The notes under the pieces were generated by a model. That model saw only the letters and a list, made by a program, of their open reading frames with translations, had not been told where the DNA came from and ran no database searches. This document shows, in pieces, positions 43,157 to 55,100 of a stretch of DNA of 55,155 bases; position 1 is the first letter of the stretch; every line of letters starts with the position of its first letter. The position numbers were made by a program, and so were the translations under genes. The stretch comes from Fidelibacterota bacterium. GTDB lineage: Bacteria; Fidelibacterota; Marinisomatia; SCGC-AAA003-L08; GCA-2689995. The stretch is taken from contig NZIV01000081.1 of the NCBI GenBank assembly GCA_002689995.1, positions 5,170-60,324 on the forward strand, given 5' to 3'.

Positions 43157-43906
43157 ATGGATTTTCAAAGACTTTCTGCTACAAAATTAGTAAAAAAATA
43201 TGGAAAAAAAAGTGTAGTAAGAAATGTTAATTTAGAAGTTAATCGTGGTGAGGTCGTTGGTTTATTAGGGCCAAATGGTGCTGGCAAAACTACTACTTTT
43301 TACATGATAACAGGCATGGTTAGACCCTCTTCTGGTGCCATTTATTTAGACCAAAAAGAAATTACAAATTTACCTATGTACAAAAGGGCAAGAAATGGAG
43401 TGGGATATCTAGCTCAAGAACCATCTGTTTTTTCAAAATTATCTGTAGAACAAAATCTTCAACTTGTTTTAGAAATGACATCTTTAAGTAAATTTGATCA
43501 AAAGGTAAAACTCGAAAAATTATTAGATGATTTTTCAATAAAACACTTAAGAAAAAGTAAAGCAATATCTCTTTCGGGAGGAGAAAGGCGAAGAACAGAA
43601 ATTGCACGTGCGTTAGTTGTTCAACCAAATTTTATATTGTTAGATGAACCATTTGCTGGTGTAGACCCTATAGCAGTAGAAGATATTCAGAAAATTGTTA
43701 AAACTTTAAAAGATAATGGAATTGGTGTATTAATAACTGATCATAATGTGCGCGAAACATTAACTATAACTGATCGAGCGTATTTATTATATGAAGGTGC
43801 AATTTTAAAGTCTGGTACTGTAAAAGAACTTACATCAGATTTAGAGGTTAAGAGATTATATTTAGGTAATAAATTTAAAATGGATATTGAAAGAAATAAT
43901 GTCTAA
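43157..43906 (+). CDS. lptB: LPS export ABC transporter ATP-binding protein
   Basis: 249 residues. Walker A GLLGPNGAGKTTTFYMITGM, ABC signature LSGGERRRTEIARAL, Walker B NFILLDEPFAGVDP, and the H-loop in LITDHNVRETL; the last phrase (ITDHNVRETLxITDRAYLL) is characteristic of LptB. Powers extraction of LPS from the inner membrane with LptFG. ATG is directly after the lptC stop; the gene overlaps rpoN by 8 bases. Confidence 0.95.
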   Translation: MDFQRLSATKLVKKYGKKSVVRNVNLEVNRGEVVGLLGPNGAGKTTTFYMITGMVRPSSGAIYLDQKEITNLPMYKRARNGVGYLAQEPSVFSKLSVEQNLQLVLEMTSLSKFDQKVKLEKLLDDFSIKHLRKSKAISLSGGERRRTEIARALVVQPNFILLDEPFAGVDPIAVEDIQKIVKTLKDNGIGVLITDHNVRETLTITDRAYLLYEGAILKSGTVKELTSDLEVKRLYLGNKFKMDIERNNV

Positions 43907-45323
43907 ACTATCCCAAAAATTAGAACTCGGACAGAAGCTTACTCCTCAGCAAGTATTACAAGCAAATATTTTACAGTTAAATACGACTCTGTTGGAACAA
44001 AGGATTCTTCAGGAGTTAGAAGAAAATCCAGCACTTGAAATGGTCGAATTAGAAATAAAGTCAAATGATGAGAATCAAGAAGAGTATGACCTTAAAGAAG
44101 AGTCTAATTTGGAAATGGATGAATCTATTAAAGAGTTAGATGATAAGAGTGAAGAAACTGATTTTGAATGGGAGGAGCTAATTAGTGATCCCGAAGAATT
44201 TGACTATTCAAATATGGGTAAACCTGAAAAAAAAGAGCATTTTGACATACCAATTAAATCAGAAAAATCACTTTCAGAAAAATTATATGAGCAATTAAAT
44301 GATTTAAATTTAAATGATATTCAGTTGAAAATTTCTGAAGAATTAATTGGAAATATTGATGAATCTGGATATTTAACTATTGAAACTATACTTGTTGCTG
44401 ATCGTATGGATATTGATGAATCCGAGGTATTAACAGTTTTAAAAATTATTATGTCACTAGATCCTCCAGGAATTGGCGCGAGAAACTTAAGAGAGTGTTT
44501 AATGGCTCAAGTTGAAGATATTTCAGACACATTAACATATCGCGTTTTAGATAGTCATTTTGATGATTTTGCTAATAAAAGATATAGTAAAATAATGGAT
44601 AATTTAGACTGTACAGAAGATGAATTAAAAATTGTAATGGAGGATGTTTCGCAACTAAATCCAAATCCAGGTGATTCTTTACAAGAAACGGTAAAAGAGT
44701 TTATACTTCCTGATATTACATGTAGTTATGAAAAAAATGAGTGGGTTATTTTAATAAATGATTCTACAATACCAGAAATTCGAATTAGCGATAATTACAT
44801 AAGTATTTTAAACGATTATAAAGATAAATCGGAAGTCAGAAAGTTTGTTAAGGGTAAACTAGATTCAGCGAAATGGTTTATTGAAGCCGTTAACCAACGA
44901 AGAGATACAATGAGGACAGTTATGGCTGCTATTATTCATAAACAAAATACTTTTTTTAATTCTGATAAGCGTGAATTGACACCAATGATTTTAAAAGATA
45001 TAGCTAAGGATTTAAAATTAGATATTTCTACAATAAGCAGGGTTACAAATGGAAAGTATGTGCAACTTCCATTTGGAATCTATGAGCTTAAAGAGTTTTT
45101 CTCTGAAGGATTGAAAAATAAAGATGGTTTAATGATTTCAAATACAGTTATTAAAAATAGATTAAAAGAAATCATAGATAAAGAGAATAAAGTAAATCCA
45201 TTTGGAGATGAGGAATTAGCGGTAAAATTACAAAGTGATGGATTCCAAATAGCAAGACGTACAGTTGCAAAATATCGAGAGCAATTAAAAATTCCAGTGT
45301 CAAGATTAAGGAAAAAATTATAA
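43899..45323 (+). CDS. rpoN: RNA polymerase sigma-54 factor
   Basis: 474 residues from ATG 43899 (a TTG at 43887 inside lptB would add four). Region I LELGQKLTPQQVLQANILQLNTTLLEQRI is the activator-interacting, glutamine-rich part; an acidic region II follows (about 55-110); the core-binding and DNA-binding domains end with the RpoN box ARRTVAKYREQLKI. Directs transcription from -24/-12 promoters with enhancer-binding proteins. Placement after lptB is conserved in many Gram-negative bacteria. The hslV start follows its stop without a gap. Confidence 0.96.
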   Translation: MSKLSQKLELGQKLTPQQVLQANILQLNTTLLEQRILQELEENPALEMVELEIKSNDENQEEYDLKEESNLEMDESIKELDDKSEETDFEWEELISDPEEFDYSNMGKPEKKEHFDIPIKSEKSLSEKLYEQLNDLNLNDIQLKISEELIGNIDESGYLTIETILVADRMDIDESEVLTVLKIIMSLDPPGIGARNLRECLMAQVEDISDTLTYRVLDSHFDDFANKRYSKIMDNLDCTEDELKIVMEDVSQLNPNPGDSLQETVKEFILPDITCSYEKNEWVILINDSTIPEIRISDNYISILNDYKDKSEVRKFVKGKLDSAKWFIEAVNQRRDTMRTVMAAIIHKQNTFFNSDKRELTPMILKDIAKDLKLDISTISRVTNGKYVQLPFGIYELKEFFSEGLKNKDGLMISNTVIKNRLKEIIDKENKVNPFGDEELAVKLQSDGFQIARRTVAKYREQLKIPVSRLRKKL

Positions 45324-45851
45324 ATGAAAATTAAATCAACAACGATTTTGGGCGTAAGAGTTGGTAAGAACATTGCGCTTGGTGGTGATGGTCAGGTTAC
45401 ATTAGGAGATATGCAATTAAAATCAAAAGCTATAAAGGTAAGAGAATTTGGTAATGGTAATGTTTATGCTGGATTTGCAGGTGCCGCAGCGGATGCAATG
45501 TCTTTGTTTGAAAAGTTCGAAATGAAATTAGATGAGACTAATGGTAATTTGCAACGTGCTGTTGTAGAAATGGCTAAAGATTGGAGAATGGACAAGGTCT
45601 TGCGTGAACTTGATGCATTACTCGCAATTATGGATAGAAAAAGCTCGTTTATTCTTTCAGGAACTGGTGATGTAATTGAACCTGATAATAATATAATTTC
45701 CATTGGTAGTGGATCTGGTTTTGCAATAGCAGCAGCAAAAGCTTTTTTAAAAACTGGCCAAAAAAATCCTAAACAAGTAGTAACTGATTCATTACAAATA
45801 ACAGCAGATTTATGTATTTACACAAATGATAGAATTACAGTCTTAGGGTAG
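45324..45851 (+). CDS. hslV: ATP-dependent protease subunit HslV
   Basis: 175 residues, normal length. After removal of a short propeptide the mature chain would start at Thr (MKIKS before TTILGVRVGKN), giving the N-terminal threonine nucleophile. Other signatures: NIALGGDGQVTLGD, AGFAGAAADAMSLFEKFE and the GSGSGFAIAAAKAF segment. Forms the peptidase double ring that degrades unfolded proteins fed by HslU. Only two bases separate it from hslU. Confidence 0.97.
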   Translation: MKIKSTTILGVRVGKNIALGGDGQVTLGDMQLKSKAIKVREFGNGNVYAGFAGAAADAMSLFEKFEMKLDETNGNLQRAVVEMAKDWRMDKVLRELDALLAIMDRKSSFILSGTGDVIEPDNNIISIGSGSGFAIAAAKAFLKTGQKNPKQVVTDSLQITADLCIYTNDRITVLG

Positions 45852-45853
45852 AG

Positions 45854-47188
45854 ATGAAGAATTTAACTCCTAAACAAATAGTTCGTGAATTAGATAAATT
45901 TATCATTGGGCAAAAACGAGCAAAAAAAGCTGTAGCAATTGCGCTTAGAAATAGATGGCGAAGACAACAAGTAGAAAAATCATTAAGAGATGAAATAAAT
46001 CCCAATAATATCATATTAATTGGTTCAACAGGTATTGGAAAGACTGAGATTTCTAGGCGGCTAGCAACTTTAGTAAATGCACCTTTTGTTAAAGTTGAAG
46101 CAAGTAAATTTACAGAAGTTGGTTATGTCGGAAGGGATGTTGAATCTATGATTAGAGATTTAGCAGAGGTCTCTGTAAAAAAGGTAAAAATTGAAAGAGA
46201 AGAGGAGGTTAAGCAGCAAGCTCAGGTTCTTGCAGATGATAAAATAATGGAAATTTTATTTCCTAGAACCAAAATCTCCCCAGATGAAAAAGATAAAATT
46301 ACTCGTCAAGAAAAAACACAACTCAAATTTAGAAATAAACTTGAACAAGGTGACTATGAAAATACAATAATTGAAATAAAAGCAAAATCACAACCTGTAT
46401 CACCAATAAAAATAATGGGATCAATAGGTATGGAGGAAATGACTTCTAATATTCAAGATATGCTTTCAAATATTGTTCCCAAAAAAAGAAAAACTCAAAA
46501 ATTAAAAGTTCATGAAGCTAGAGATGTTTTAATAAAAGAAGAATCCGAAAAATTAATAGATATGGATGATGTTATACAAAATTCTCTTAAACTTGTTGAA
46601 GAGAATGGTATCGTTTTCATAGATGAGATAGATAAGATTGCTAGCGATCAGGGAAGTAATGGTCCTGATGTGTCTCGTGAAGGTGTACAAAGAGATATTT
46701 TGCCAATCATCGAAGGTTGTACTATTAGTACCAAATACGGACAAATTTCCACTGATCATATATTATTTGTCTGTGCAGGAGCATTTCATGTAAGTAAGCC
46801 ATCAGATTTAATACCTGAATTGCAAGGCAGACTTCCAATTCGTGTTGAGATGGATAATTTAACAAAACAGGATTTTATAAAAATATTAACTCGTCCCAAA
46901 AATGCAATAATTAAACAGTATCAAGCAATTTTAGGTGCTGAAAATGTAACATTGAATTTCTCAAAAGAAGCAATAGCAGAAATAGCAGAAATAGCAACAA
47001 TTGTAAATGAAAAAATGGAGAACATAGGTGCTAGAAGACTTCATACATTAATGACTACTTTGTTAGAAGACATTCTCTTTGATACACCATCTAGAACTAA
47101 GAAAGATATTGAGGTTGATAAAAGTTTTGTCGGGAAGAAATTAGATAATATAATCGAAGATGAAGACCTCAGACGCTACATCTTATAA
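45854..47188 (+). CDS. hslU: ATP-dependent protease ATPase subunit HslU
   Basis: 444 residues. Opening LTPKQIVRELDKFIIGQKRAKKAVAIALRNRWRR is diagnostic; Walker A GSTGIGKTEISRRLA, the GYVGRDVE pore motif, an intermediate I domain (about 110-230), Walker B GIVFIDEIDKIA, and the sensor 2 GARRLHT. The C-terminus ends RRYIL, the tail that inserts into HslV. Unfolds substrates for HslV. Confidence 0.97.
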   Translation: MKNLTPKQIVRELDKFIIGQKRAKKAVAIALRNRWRRQQVEKSLRDEINPNNIILIGSTGIGKTEISRRLATLVNAPFVKVEASKFTEVGYVGRDVESMIRDLAEVSVKKVKIEREEEVKQQAQVLADDKIMEILFPRTKISPDEKDKITRQEKTQLKFRNKLEQGDYENTIIEIKAKSQPVSPIKIMGSIGMEEMTSNIQDMLSNIVPKKRKTQKLKVHEARDVLIKEESEKLIDMDDVIQNSLKLVEENGIVFIDEIDKIASDQGSNGPDVSREGVQRDILPIIEGCTISTKYGQISTDHILFVCAGAFHVSKPSDLIPELQGRLPIRVEMDNLTKQDFIKILTRPKNAIIKQYQAILGAENVTLNFSKEAIAEIAEIATIVNEKMENIGARRLHTLMTTLLEDILFDTPSRTKKDIEVDKSFVGKKLDNIIEDEDLRRYIL

Positions 47189-47199
47189 TATAAAGGTAA

Positions 47200-48123
<924 letters not shown>

Positions 48124-48202
48124 CTGAAATTACTGTTTTCGGTATGAGTCTATTCAAAGTAAATTAAAACGGTTAAAATATAATTATATTAGGAAATTAT
48201 AA

Positions 48203-48955
48203 ATGTTTAAGAAAGCTAAAATAATAATTATTTGTTCAGGCTTGTATTTGACTGGAATTGCCTATGCAAATACAGATTTAAATGAAAAGTTAGACAGATT
48301 ATTAGATAATCAGAAAGTAATTTTAACTCGCTTGCAAAAGTTGGAAAAAAATCAAATTGAATTATCTAAAAAAGTAAATTCCAATTCTGGGGCTGCAAAT
48401 AAAAAAAATAATAGACCTCAGGTAGATTATAATAAAGAATATAAAGTACCTGTTGGTAACTCAATTGTATTAGGTAATCCAAACGCAAAAGTTACAATAA
48501 TCAAATGGACAGACTTTCAATGACCTTATTGCGCTAAATCTACCGGTCTGGTAGATGATATTTTGAAGAAATATCCAAAAGATGTTAGAGTAGTGGTGAA
48601 AAACTTTCCTCTTGGTTCACATAAACAAGCAAATAAAGCAGCATTATATTCACTAGCTGCCGGAAGACAAGGAAAGTATAAAGAAATGTTTAATAAAATA
48701 TTTGATAATTGGAGGCAACTTCGTAACAATGAAGATTTACCGATTGAATACGCAAAAGATTTAGGTTTAAATATTGACCAGATTAAATCTGATATCAGTG
48801 ACCCATCATTGCAAAAAATTATTAATGATGAGATGGATCAATTAAAAGGAACTGGAATGAGAATGGCCGTTCCAAAATTTCTGATAAACGGTAAAGAACC
48901 TCAAGGAAGAGATTTGGCTTCTTGGTCAAAAATAATTGATGGTTATCTAAAATAA
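48203..48955 (+). CDS. Predicted selenoprotein: exported DsbA/thioredoxin-fold oxidoreductase with Sec-Pro-Tyr-Cys active site
   Basis: 250 residues if TGA at 48521-48523 is read through as selenocysteine (residue 107). Upstream: signal peptide ending IAYA, a coiled-coil-like helix (LDRLLDNQKVILTRLQKLEKN), then VTIIKWTDFQ. The frame continues unbroken after TGA with PYCAKSTGLVDDILKKYP, VVVKNFPLGSHKQANKAALYSLAAG and the cis-proline loop VPKFLINGKEP before its TAA. In relatives the sequence is TDFQCPYC, so TGA replaces exactly the first active-site cysteine; the second (Cys110) is kept. A hairpin fitting a bacterial SECIS follows. Other genes in the window end at TGA normally. AGGA 8 bases before ATG and TATAAT at 48179-48184 suggest its own expression signals; an intrinsic terminator follows. 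Alternative: a nonsense mutation or sequencing error. Confidence 0.88.
48538..48556 (+). promoter_or_regulatory. Candidate bacterial SECIS element
   Basis: ATCTACC (48538-48544) and GGTAGAT (48550-48556) form a perfect 7-bp stem closed around loop GGTCT. The loop begins 21 bases after the TGA, inside the 16-37 base window usual for bacterial SECIS, and starts with GG as the consensus asks. From memory the E. coli fdhF SECIS apical loop is AGGUCU, almost identical. The bulged U known from fdhF is not seen. It lies within the coding sequence, as bacterial SECIS elements do. Confidence 0.78.
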
Positions 48956-48986
48956 TTATTATTATCTGTATATAGTAAGTACAAAT

Positions 48987-49019
48987 AAGGGAGGTATTTT
49001 AAGGCCTCCCTTTTATTTT
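48987..49019 (+). terminator. Intrinsic terminator after the selenoprotein gene
   Basis: AAGGGAGG (48987-48994) pairs with CCTCCCTT (49005-49012), an 8-bp stem with a 10-base loop, followed by a run TTTTATTTT. It is the clearest intrinsic terminator in the window and separates the selenoprotein gene from the giant LRR gene. The rest of the gap (49020-49113) is AT-rich with no feature beyond a purine-rich GAGAGAAGAGAG just before the next gene. Confidence 0.9.
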
Positions 49020-49113
49020 GTGATAGATTACACATAATTTATATTGATTTTATTCCCAAATTATACTTATCGTTATTATAATATATTTTTATTATTAGAG
49101 AGAAGAGAGTAAG

Positions 49114-52100
49114 CTGAAAAAAATATTAGTCATATTAACATTAATAATTTTTTTTAAAATTGGAGTTTCGCAAGAATACTATCCTGCTGAAAGAGCTGCA
49201 TTAAATGAGTTGATTTTAGCTAATAACTTAATACAACCTTTCAGTGGCAATTCAATAACTTTAGATAATTCATACCTTTTGAATTACATTCCATTTGGCA
49301 ATACAACAATAGAAACAATTGGAGTTGAAGAAAATTGTACAACTACTTTTTGTAGGATTGTATCCATAGACTTTACCAATTTCAATATTACAACTATTCC
49401 CGAAAGTTTCAACCAATTTATTATGTTGAAATCTCTTGTTTTAAAAAATAACAATATCGAAGAATTACCTTTAGAACTATATGATTTAATATACTTGGAA
49501 CATTTAGATTTATCCATAAATCAAATCGAAGAATTAGAATATAGTTTAGGTTCTTTTACTAACTTAAACTATTTAAATATTTCATCAAATAATTTATCTG
49601 AATTACCTGAATCTTTAACTTTACTTCCATTACTATCTTATCTAGATGTTTCGCTAAATAATTTATTAGAATTTAATTTTTATAATTTACCGAATATCGA
49701 AACACTTTTTTTAGGTGGTAATAGTATATCTGAATTAAATCAATTATTCTGTGATTTAAATATTAATTGGTCAAATTATGGTAATATAGTCACAGATAAT
49801 TATTTGTGTTCAAATATTCCTACTTGTTTATCTGAAACCAATACAGTAGGATCTCAATTTTGTAATGAAAATCAGAAGGAGCTATTACAATCTATAATTA
49901 ATCAAAATGGATTAAATGAAGATTCCAGTATTAATGACTATGATAATAATGATTCAGAATTTATACCAATAGAGCTAGGCTATCAAAGATGGGAACTAGG
50001 TCAAATTGTCGAACTAAACTTATCCTCAAATCCAAATAATAATATGGAATATGGATATGAAATATCTTTTTTTCCAAATGATTTATCACAATTTACATCT
50101 CTAGAATATTTAGATTTAGGGAATAATCAATTAACTAATATACCTATAGACATTGGGTTGTTAACCGAATTAATTTCCTTAAAATTTGATAATAATTTTA
50201 TTTCGGGAAATTTAACTGATGGTGGAGTTCCTAATGAAATTGGTCAATTGAGTAATCTTAAGATTTTATCAATAGCCAATAATTATCTTACAATCCCTAA
50301 CCCAGCAATTTACAATCTAAACAGTTTAGAAGAACTGTATCTAAATAATAATGAAATATACTACATTGATAATGAGATAGGTAGTTTAGTGGAATTAAAG
50401 ATTTTAAAATTAAATAATAATGATATCTCTACTATTCCTAATGAAATAAGATTTCTTGATGGTTTAGTTGAGTTTAATGCTTCACATAACGAACTTATTT
50501 CATTCAACACTAATTTCCGATATTTAAACCAATTACGGAATCTTGATCTTGGTAATAATTTTATACAAGAAATCCCAACTTCTATAAGCCAAATGTTGAA
50601 TTTGCGTGAAATAAAATTAAATAATAATCAATTAACATTAATTCCTGAAGAAATATTTAATTTATATCATTTAAAAAATTTACACTTACAATATAATTCG
50701 TTAATATCATTTGATCATGATTTTAGTAATTCGCCTCATCTTGAAGAATTAAAACTACATTATAATCAACTACATGAACTTCCTGGATCAATATGTTCAA
50801 TCGACATAGATTTCAATCAAGATGCAAATCAAATAAATAACCTTATCACATTACAACAGAATTACTTCTGCTTTAATTTACCTTATTGTATTGAAAACCA
50901 TGAAAATACACAGGAATTGATAGGAGAGCAGGATTGCTATGGTAGTGACATTCAAGTATTGGATGAGTTGATGGAGTTAAATCAAATTAGCGGAAGTCCT
51001 TCTAATTTAGGTGTTTGGGAAAATGATAGATTGGTCGAGCTAAATTTATCAAATCAAAATATCTCTACTTTACCAAACAATTTAGGATATCTTGCTGAGT
51101 TAAAATATTTAAATTTGTCAAATAATATTATTTCCGAAATCCCAGAAACAATTGGATATTTAAACCAATTAGATTCTTTAGATTTTTCAAATAATTTAAT
51201 GCAAAACCTTCCAAGTCAATTTGATGGTTTAACGGAATTAAAGATTCTAGATTTATCGTTTAATTCTTTAATAGAATATCCTGTTGTTATAAATGATTTA
51301 GCTTCCCTAACTAGTTTAGATTTAAGTTATAACATACTTTTAGAAATCCCTTCATCAATTAATGAGCTAATAAATATTAGACGTCTTTCTCTTTCAGGAA
51401 ATTCATTGACTGCAATTCCTAGTGAAATTGGCGATTTAAATCTATTAAATGAGCTTAATATATCTTTTAATAACTTGCTAGTATTACCAGAAGACATTAG
51501 TAACTTAAGTGAATTAACAATATTTTCGTTAGAAAATAATGAATTAGATAGTATACCACCTGTTTTTAATCATTTACATAACTTAAAAAATCTAAATTTA
51601 TCGAATAATAATATTGTTGAGTTACAGGAGAACTTCTTTGTTAATTCAAGTTTGGAGAACTTGAATCTATCACATAATAAATTACTTAGACTACCTGAAT
51701 CAATTTGTAGTGATAATAATATTAATATTGATTTAAATGATAATTACCTTTATTGCGTTTTAGGATTAGAAAATAATCAATATTTTGGTTACATGGATGA
51801 AGTCATGATTCCTGACTGTATTGATAATAACATTAACATAAATGGATTAATACCATCAAGTCAAGGCTGTAGCTATTATGGCTGTACTGCAGATCAAGGT
51901 TCTCCTAAGGGAGAAGCATTAAACTATGATGAAATGGCAATAATGTCTTGTAGTTCAGACGGATCATATGATAATTTGAATGATTGCTGTCTATATGTTG
52001 AGGGTCCAGATATCTTTGTAAGGCCAATTGATTCAGTAATAAATCCTGGTTCAGATGTAAGTGGAGATGGTTCTTTTGAGAATCCCTTTGCTAGTATAGA

Positions 52101-55100
52101 TAAAGCAGTCAGATTGGCTGGTTATCGAGACAGAGTTATTGTAGATGTCGGTGAATATTATGAAAGTATAAATATAGAAAATAAAAGTGCAGTTTCTATT
52201 GTATCTAACTCAATATTCGAATCGGATGTGAACTTACAAAATTATTACATGGAAAATACAATTATTAATGGAAACAATTTTGAAAGTTGCTTTAATATTT
52301 CAAATAGTGGGGATACTAGTGAAATCGAGATATCAGGATTAACAATAAAAAATGGACGAAATGATTTTGGTGGAGGTTTAAAAATAAATAACTCTAATGT
52401 ATTGTTAGATAATGTTATTTTAACTGAAAATACTGGAACTATTAATGGTGGTGCTTTATTTATCGGAGGTCTTTCTGATGTAAAGATATATAATTCATTA
52501 ATTGACACTAATTTATCAGTCACGGGTACTGGTTTTGGAGGCGGATTATATGCTGAAAATAATTCATCAATTCATATAAAAAATACAGAAATCTCACGAA
52601 ATAAAAGTAATAGTGGTGGGGGAATTTATTTAAATAATAATAATAAAGTTACATTTGAAAAATGTAATATTAACAATAATATAGCAATTAACGATGGTGG
52701 TGGATTTTTCAATACAAATGATTCACTAGAATTTTTACATTACATAAATGATATAAATGGTCAGCAAGATACAATACTTACCTACATTGAAGAAAATAAA
52801 TCAAGAAATGGTGCAGGTATATATCAATTAAATAATCATTCATCGATAGAAGGTGTTGTTATAAATAAAAATAATGCTGAAGAAAGAGGCGGTGGTTTAT
52901 ATTTATTTTCTCCAAATTTCGCAAATCAAATAAATAACTTAATTGTAACTCAAAATACTGCTGAACTAGGAAGTGGTGTTTATATTTCTAATTCTAATTT
53001 AAAATTTTATCATATGACATTTTACGATAATTTATCAGTAAACAGTAATATGATTTATATTGGAGAAAATTCACAAGTTGATATATATAATTCAATTCTT
53101 TGGAATAATAATGATGATAATATAATTTATACGCCTGAATCATCAAATCTAGATATACATCATTCTATATTATCATTCGAATTTAATGGTAATCATAATC
53201 AGTTTCTAAGCCCTGAATTTTCTGATTTAAATAATTTTAATCTTTCAAGAGTTAGTTCTGCGTTGGGAATGGGTATTAATAATCAAAATATTCCACTTAC
53301 AGATATATATGGTAATAATAGAATTATGTCAACAGAATTAGAACAAGATAGTAATCCGGATATTGGTGCAACTGAATTCTATCTTGGCTCTATGCAATTC
53401 TATAATTGGTTTGTAAGTAATAACGGAAATAACAGTAGTACTGGATTAACTACGGACGAACCAAAAGCAAGTATAAATAATACTATAAATAGTGCTTTAA
53501 ATGGAGATAGAATATATATAAAAAATGGTATTTATAATGAAAATATTATATTTAATGGTAAAAATATTAAATTAATGAATTATAAGTACTACACATTAAA
53601 TTCTACAGAATGTAATTATATTAATTACGAAACAATTGAAGATGTTATTATTCGAGGAATAAATAATTTTCCTGTAATTCAAATTCTAGACAATGATGAT
53701 AATGTAGAAATATGTGGTTTTACAATTAAGGATGGAGAGTCTAATAATGGTGCTGGAATTTTAATATCTAATTCTAATCCTAAAATTTCAAATTTAATTA
53801 TTAAAGATAATTACAGCCAATTAAACGGTGGTGGAATTTTTGGGGATAATTTTAATGGAGAATTAAATAATATTGAAATAACAGGAAATATATCAGCTGG
53901 TAATGGAGGAGGAATTTATTTAGTAAACTCATCGCCTATCATGAAGGATATAATTATCTCTGAAAATACAAATCGTGTAGGAAACTATGATCTAGATGGT
54001 GCAGGTATGTATTTGATTGATTCATATTTAGTAAACTTTGAATCAATAAAAATTTTCAATAATTATGCAAGCAGCCAAGGTGGTGGAATCTATTTGATTA
54101 ATTCTGTAATAGAAAATATAGTTGAATTAAAACTTGAATCAAACTCTTCAAATCAAAGTGGCGGTGGAATATATTCGTTAAATTCAGAAATTACATTTAA
54201 TGGAACATTTATTTCTGATATATTTAATAATTCTTCAAATCAAGATGGTGGTGGAATCTATTTAAAATCTGGAAATATAAATGGTAGCTATATTAATATT
54301 TCAGAAAATAATTCAAATAAAGATGGTGGTGGAATCTATATAGATGATGGTGGAATAATAAAATTAGTAGATTCAGATATAATTAATAATAGCGCCTCAG
54401 AAGATGGTGGTGCAATTAGTGTTAATGGATATGATACAAAATTAATATTAGAATATTGTAACATATCTAATAATACTTCAGAAACTTCCTCCATATTATA
54501 TGCAAATAATGGAGATGTTAAAATTAAAAACTCGCTAGTTGAAGGGAATAATTCATTTAATTATCCTGGTGGTATTCTTGCAAAAAATTCAAATATTTCT
54601 CTTTTAAATGTGACACTTACTAATAATAGAGTTGTCCAGCCTGGTGCAGGAGGTAATATTAATATAGAGCAATTCGGTACATTTAATATAATAAATTCGA
54701 TTCTTTGGAATAATGATGGTATTGGTATATATCTAAGAGATGATGGTTATTCCAAATCTATACTAGCAACCCATTCAGCATTTAATAATGGTAGGAATGG
54801 TATCCATAGCTCTCCTTCAGATTCTGTTTATTATTATAATGAATTCAATATTTCCTCAGATCCTAAATTTATATCCCCTAATGAAGGATTTTATTATATA
54901 ACAAAAGAATCACCATGCGTTGACACTGGGATTAGTTTATATCCACCGAATGCAAATTCATTCAATGATACTATTTTGTATATACCTCAAACTGATATTG
55001 TTGATGGAGATGGTGATGGTATTGCTAAGCCAGATATGGGTACTTATGATAAAAGAGTTCTGTCTGTATTTCCTGGTGATATTAATAATGATGGAATTGT

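Noticed and set aside
48521-48523. TGA as a genome-wide sense codon (Trp or Gly)
   Set aside because: pheS, zapA, sdaA and the gene at 820-2691 end at TGA in the right place, and neither Trp nor Gly fits the CPYC position.
52000-54980. Repeated GGTGGTGGAATCTAT-like DNA as a CRISPR or satellite repeat
   Set aside because: Irregular spacing and in-frame coding for GGGIYL turns of beta-helix domains explain it.
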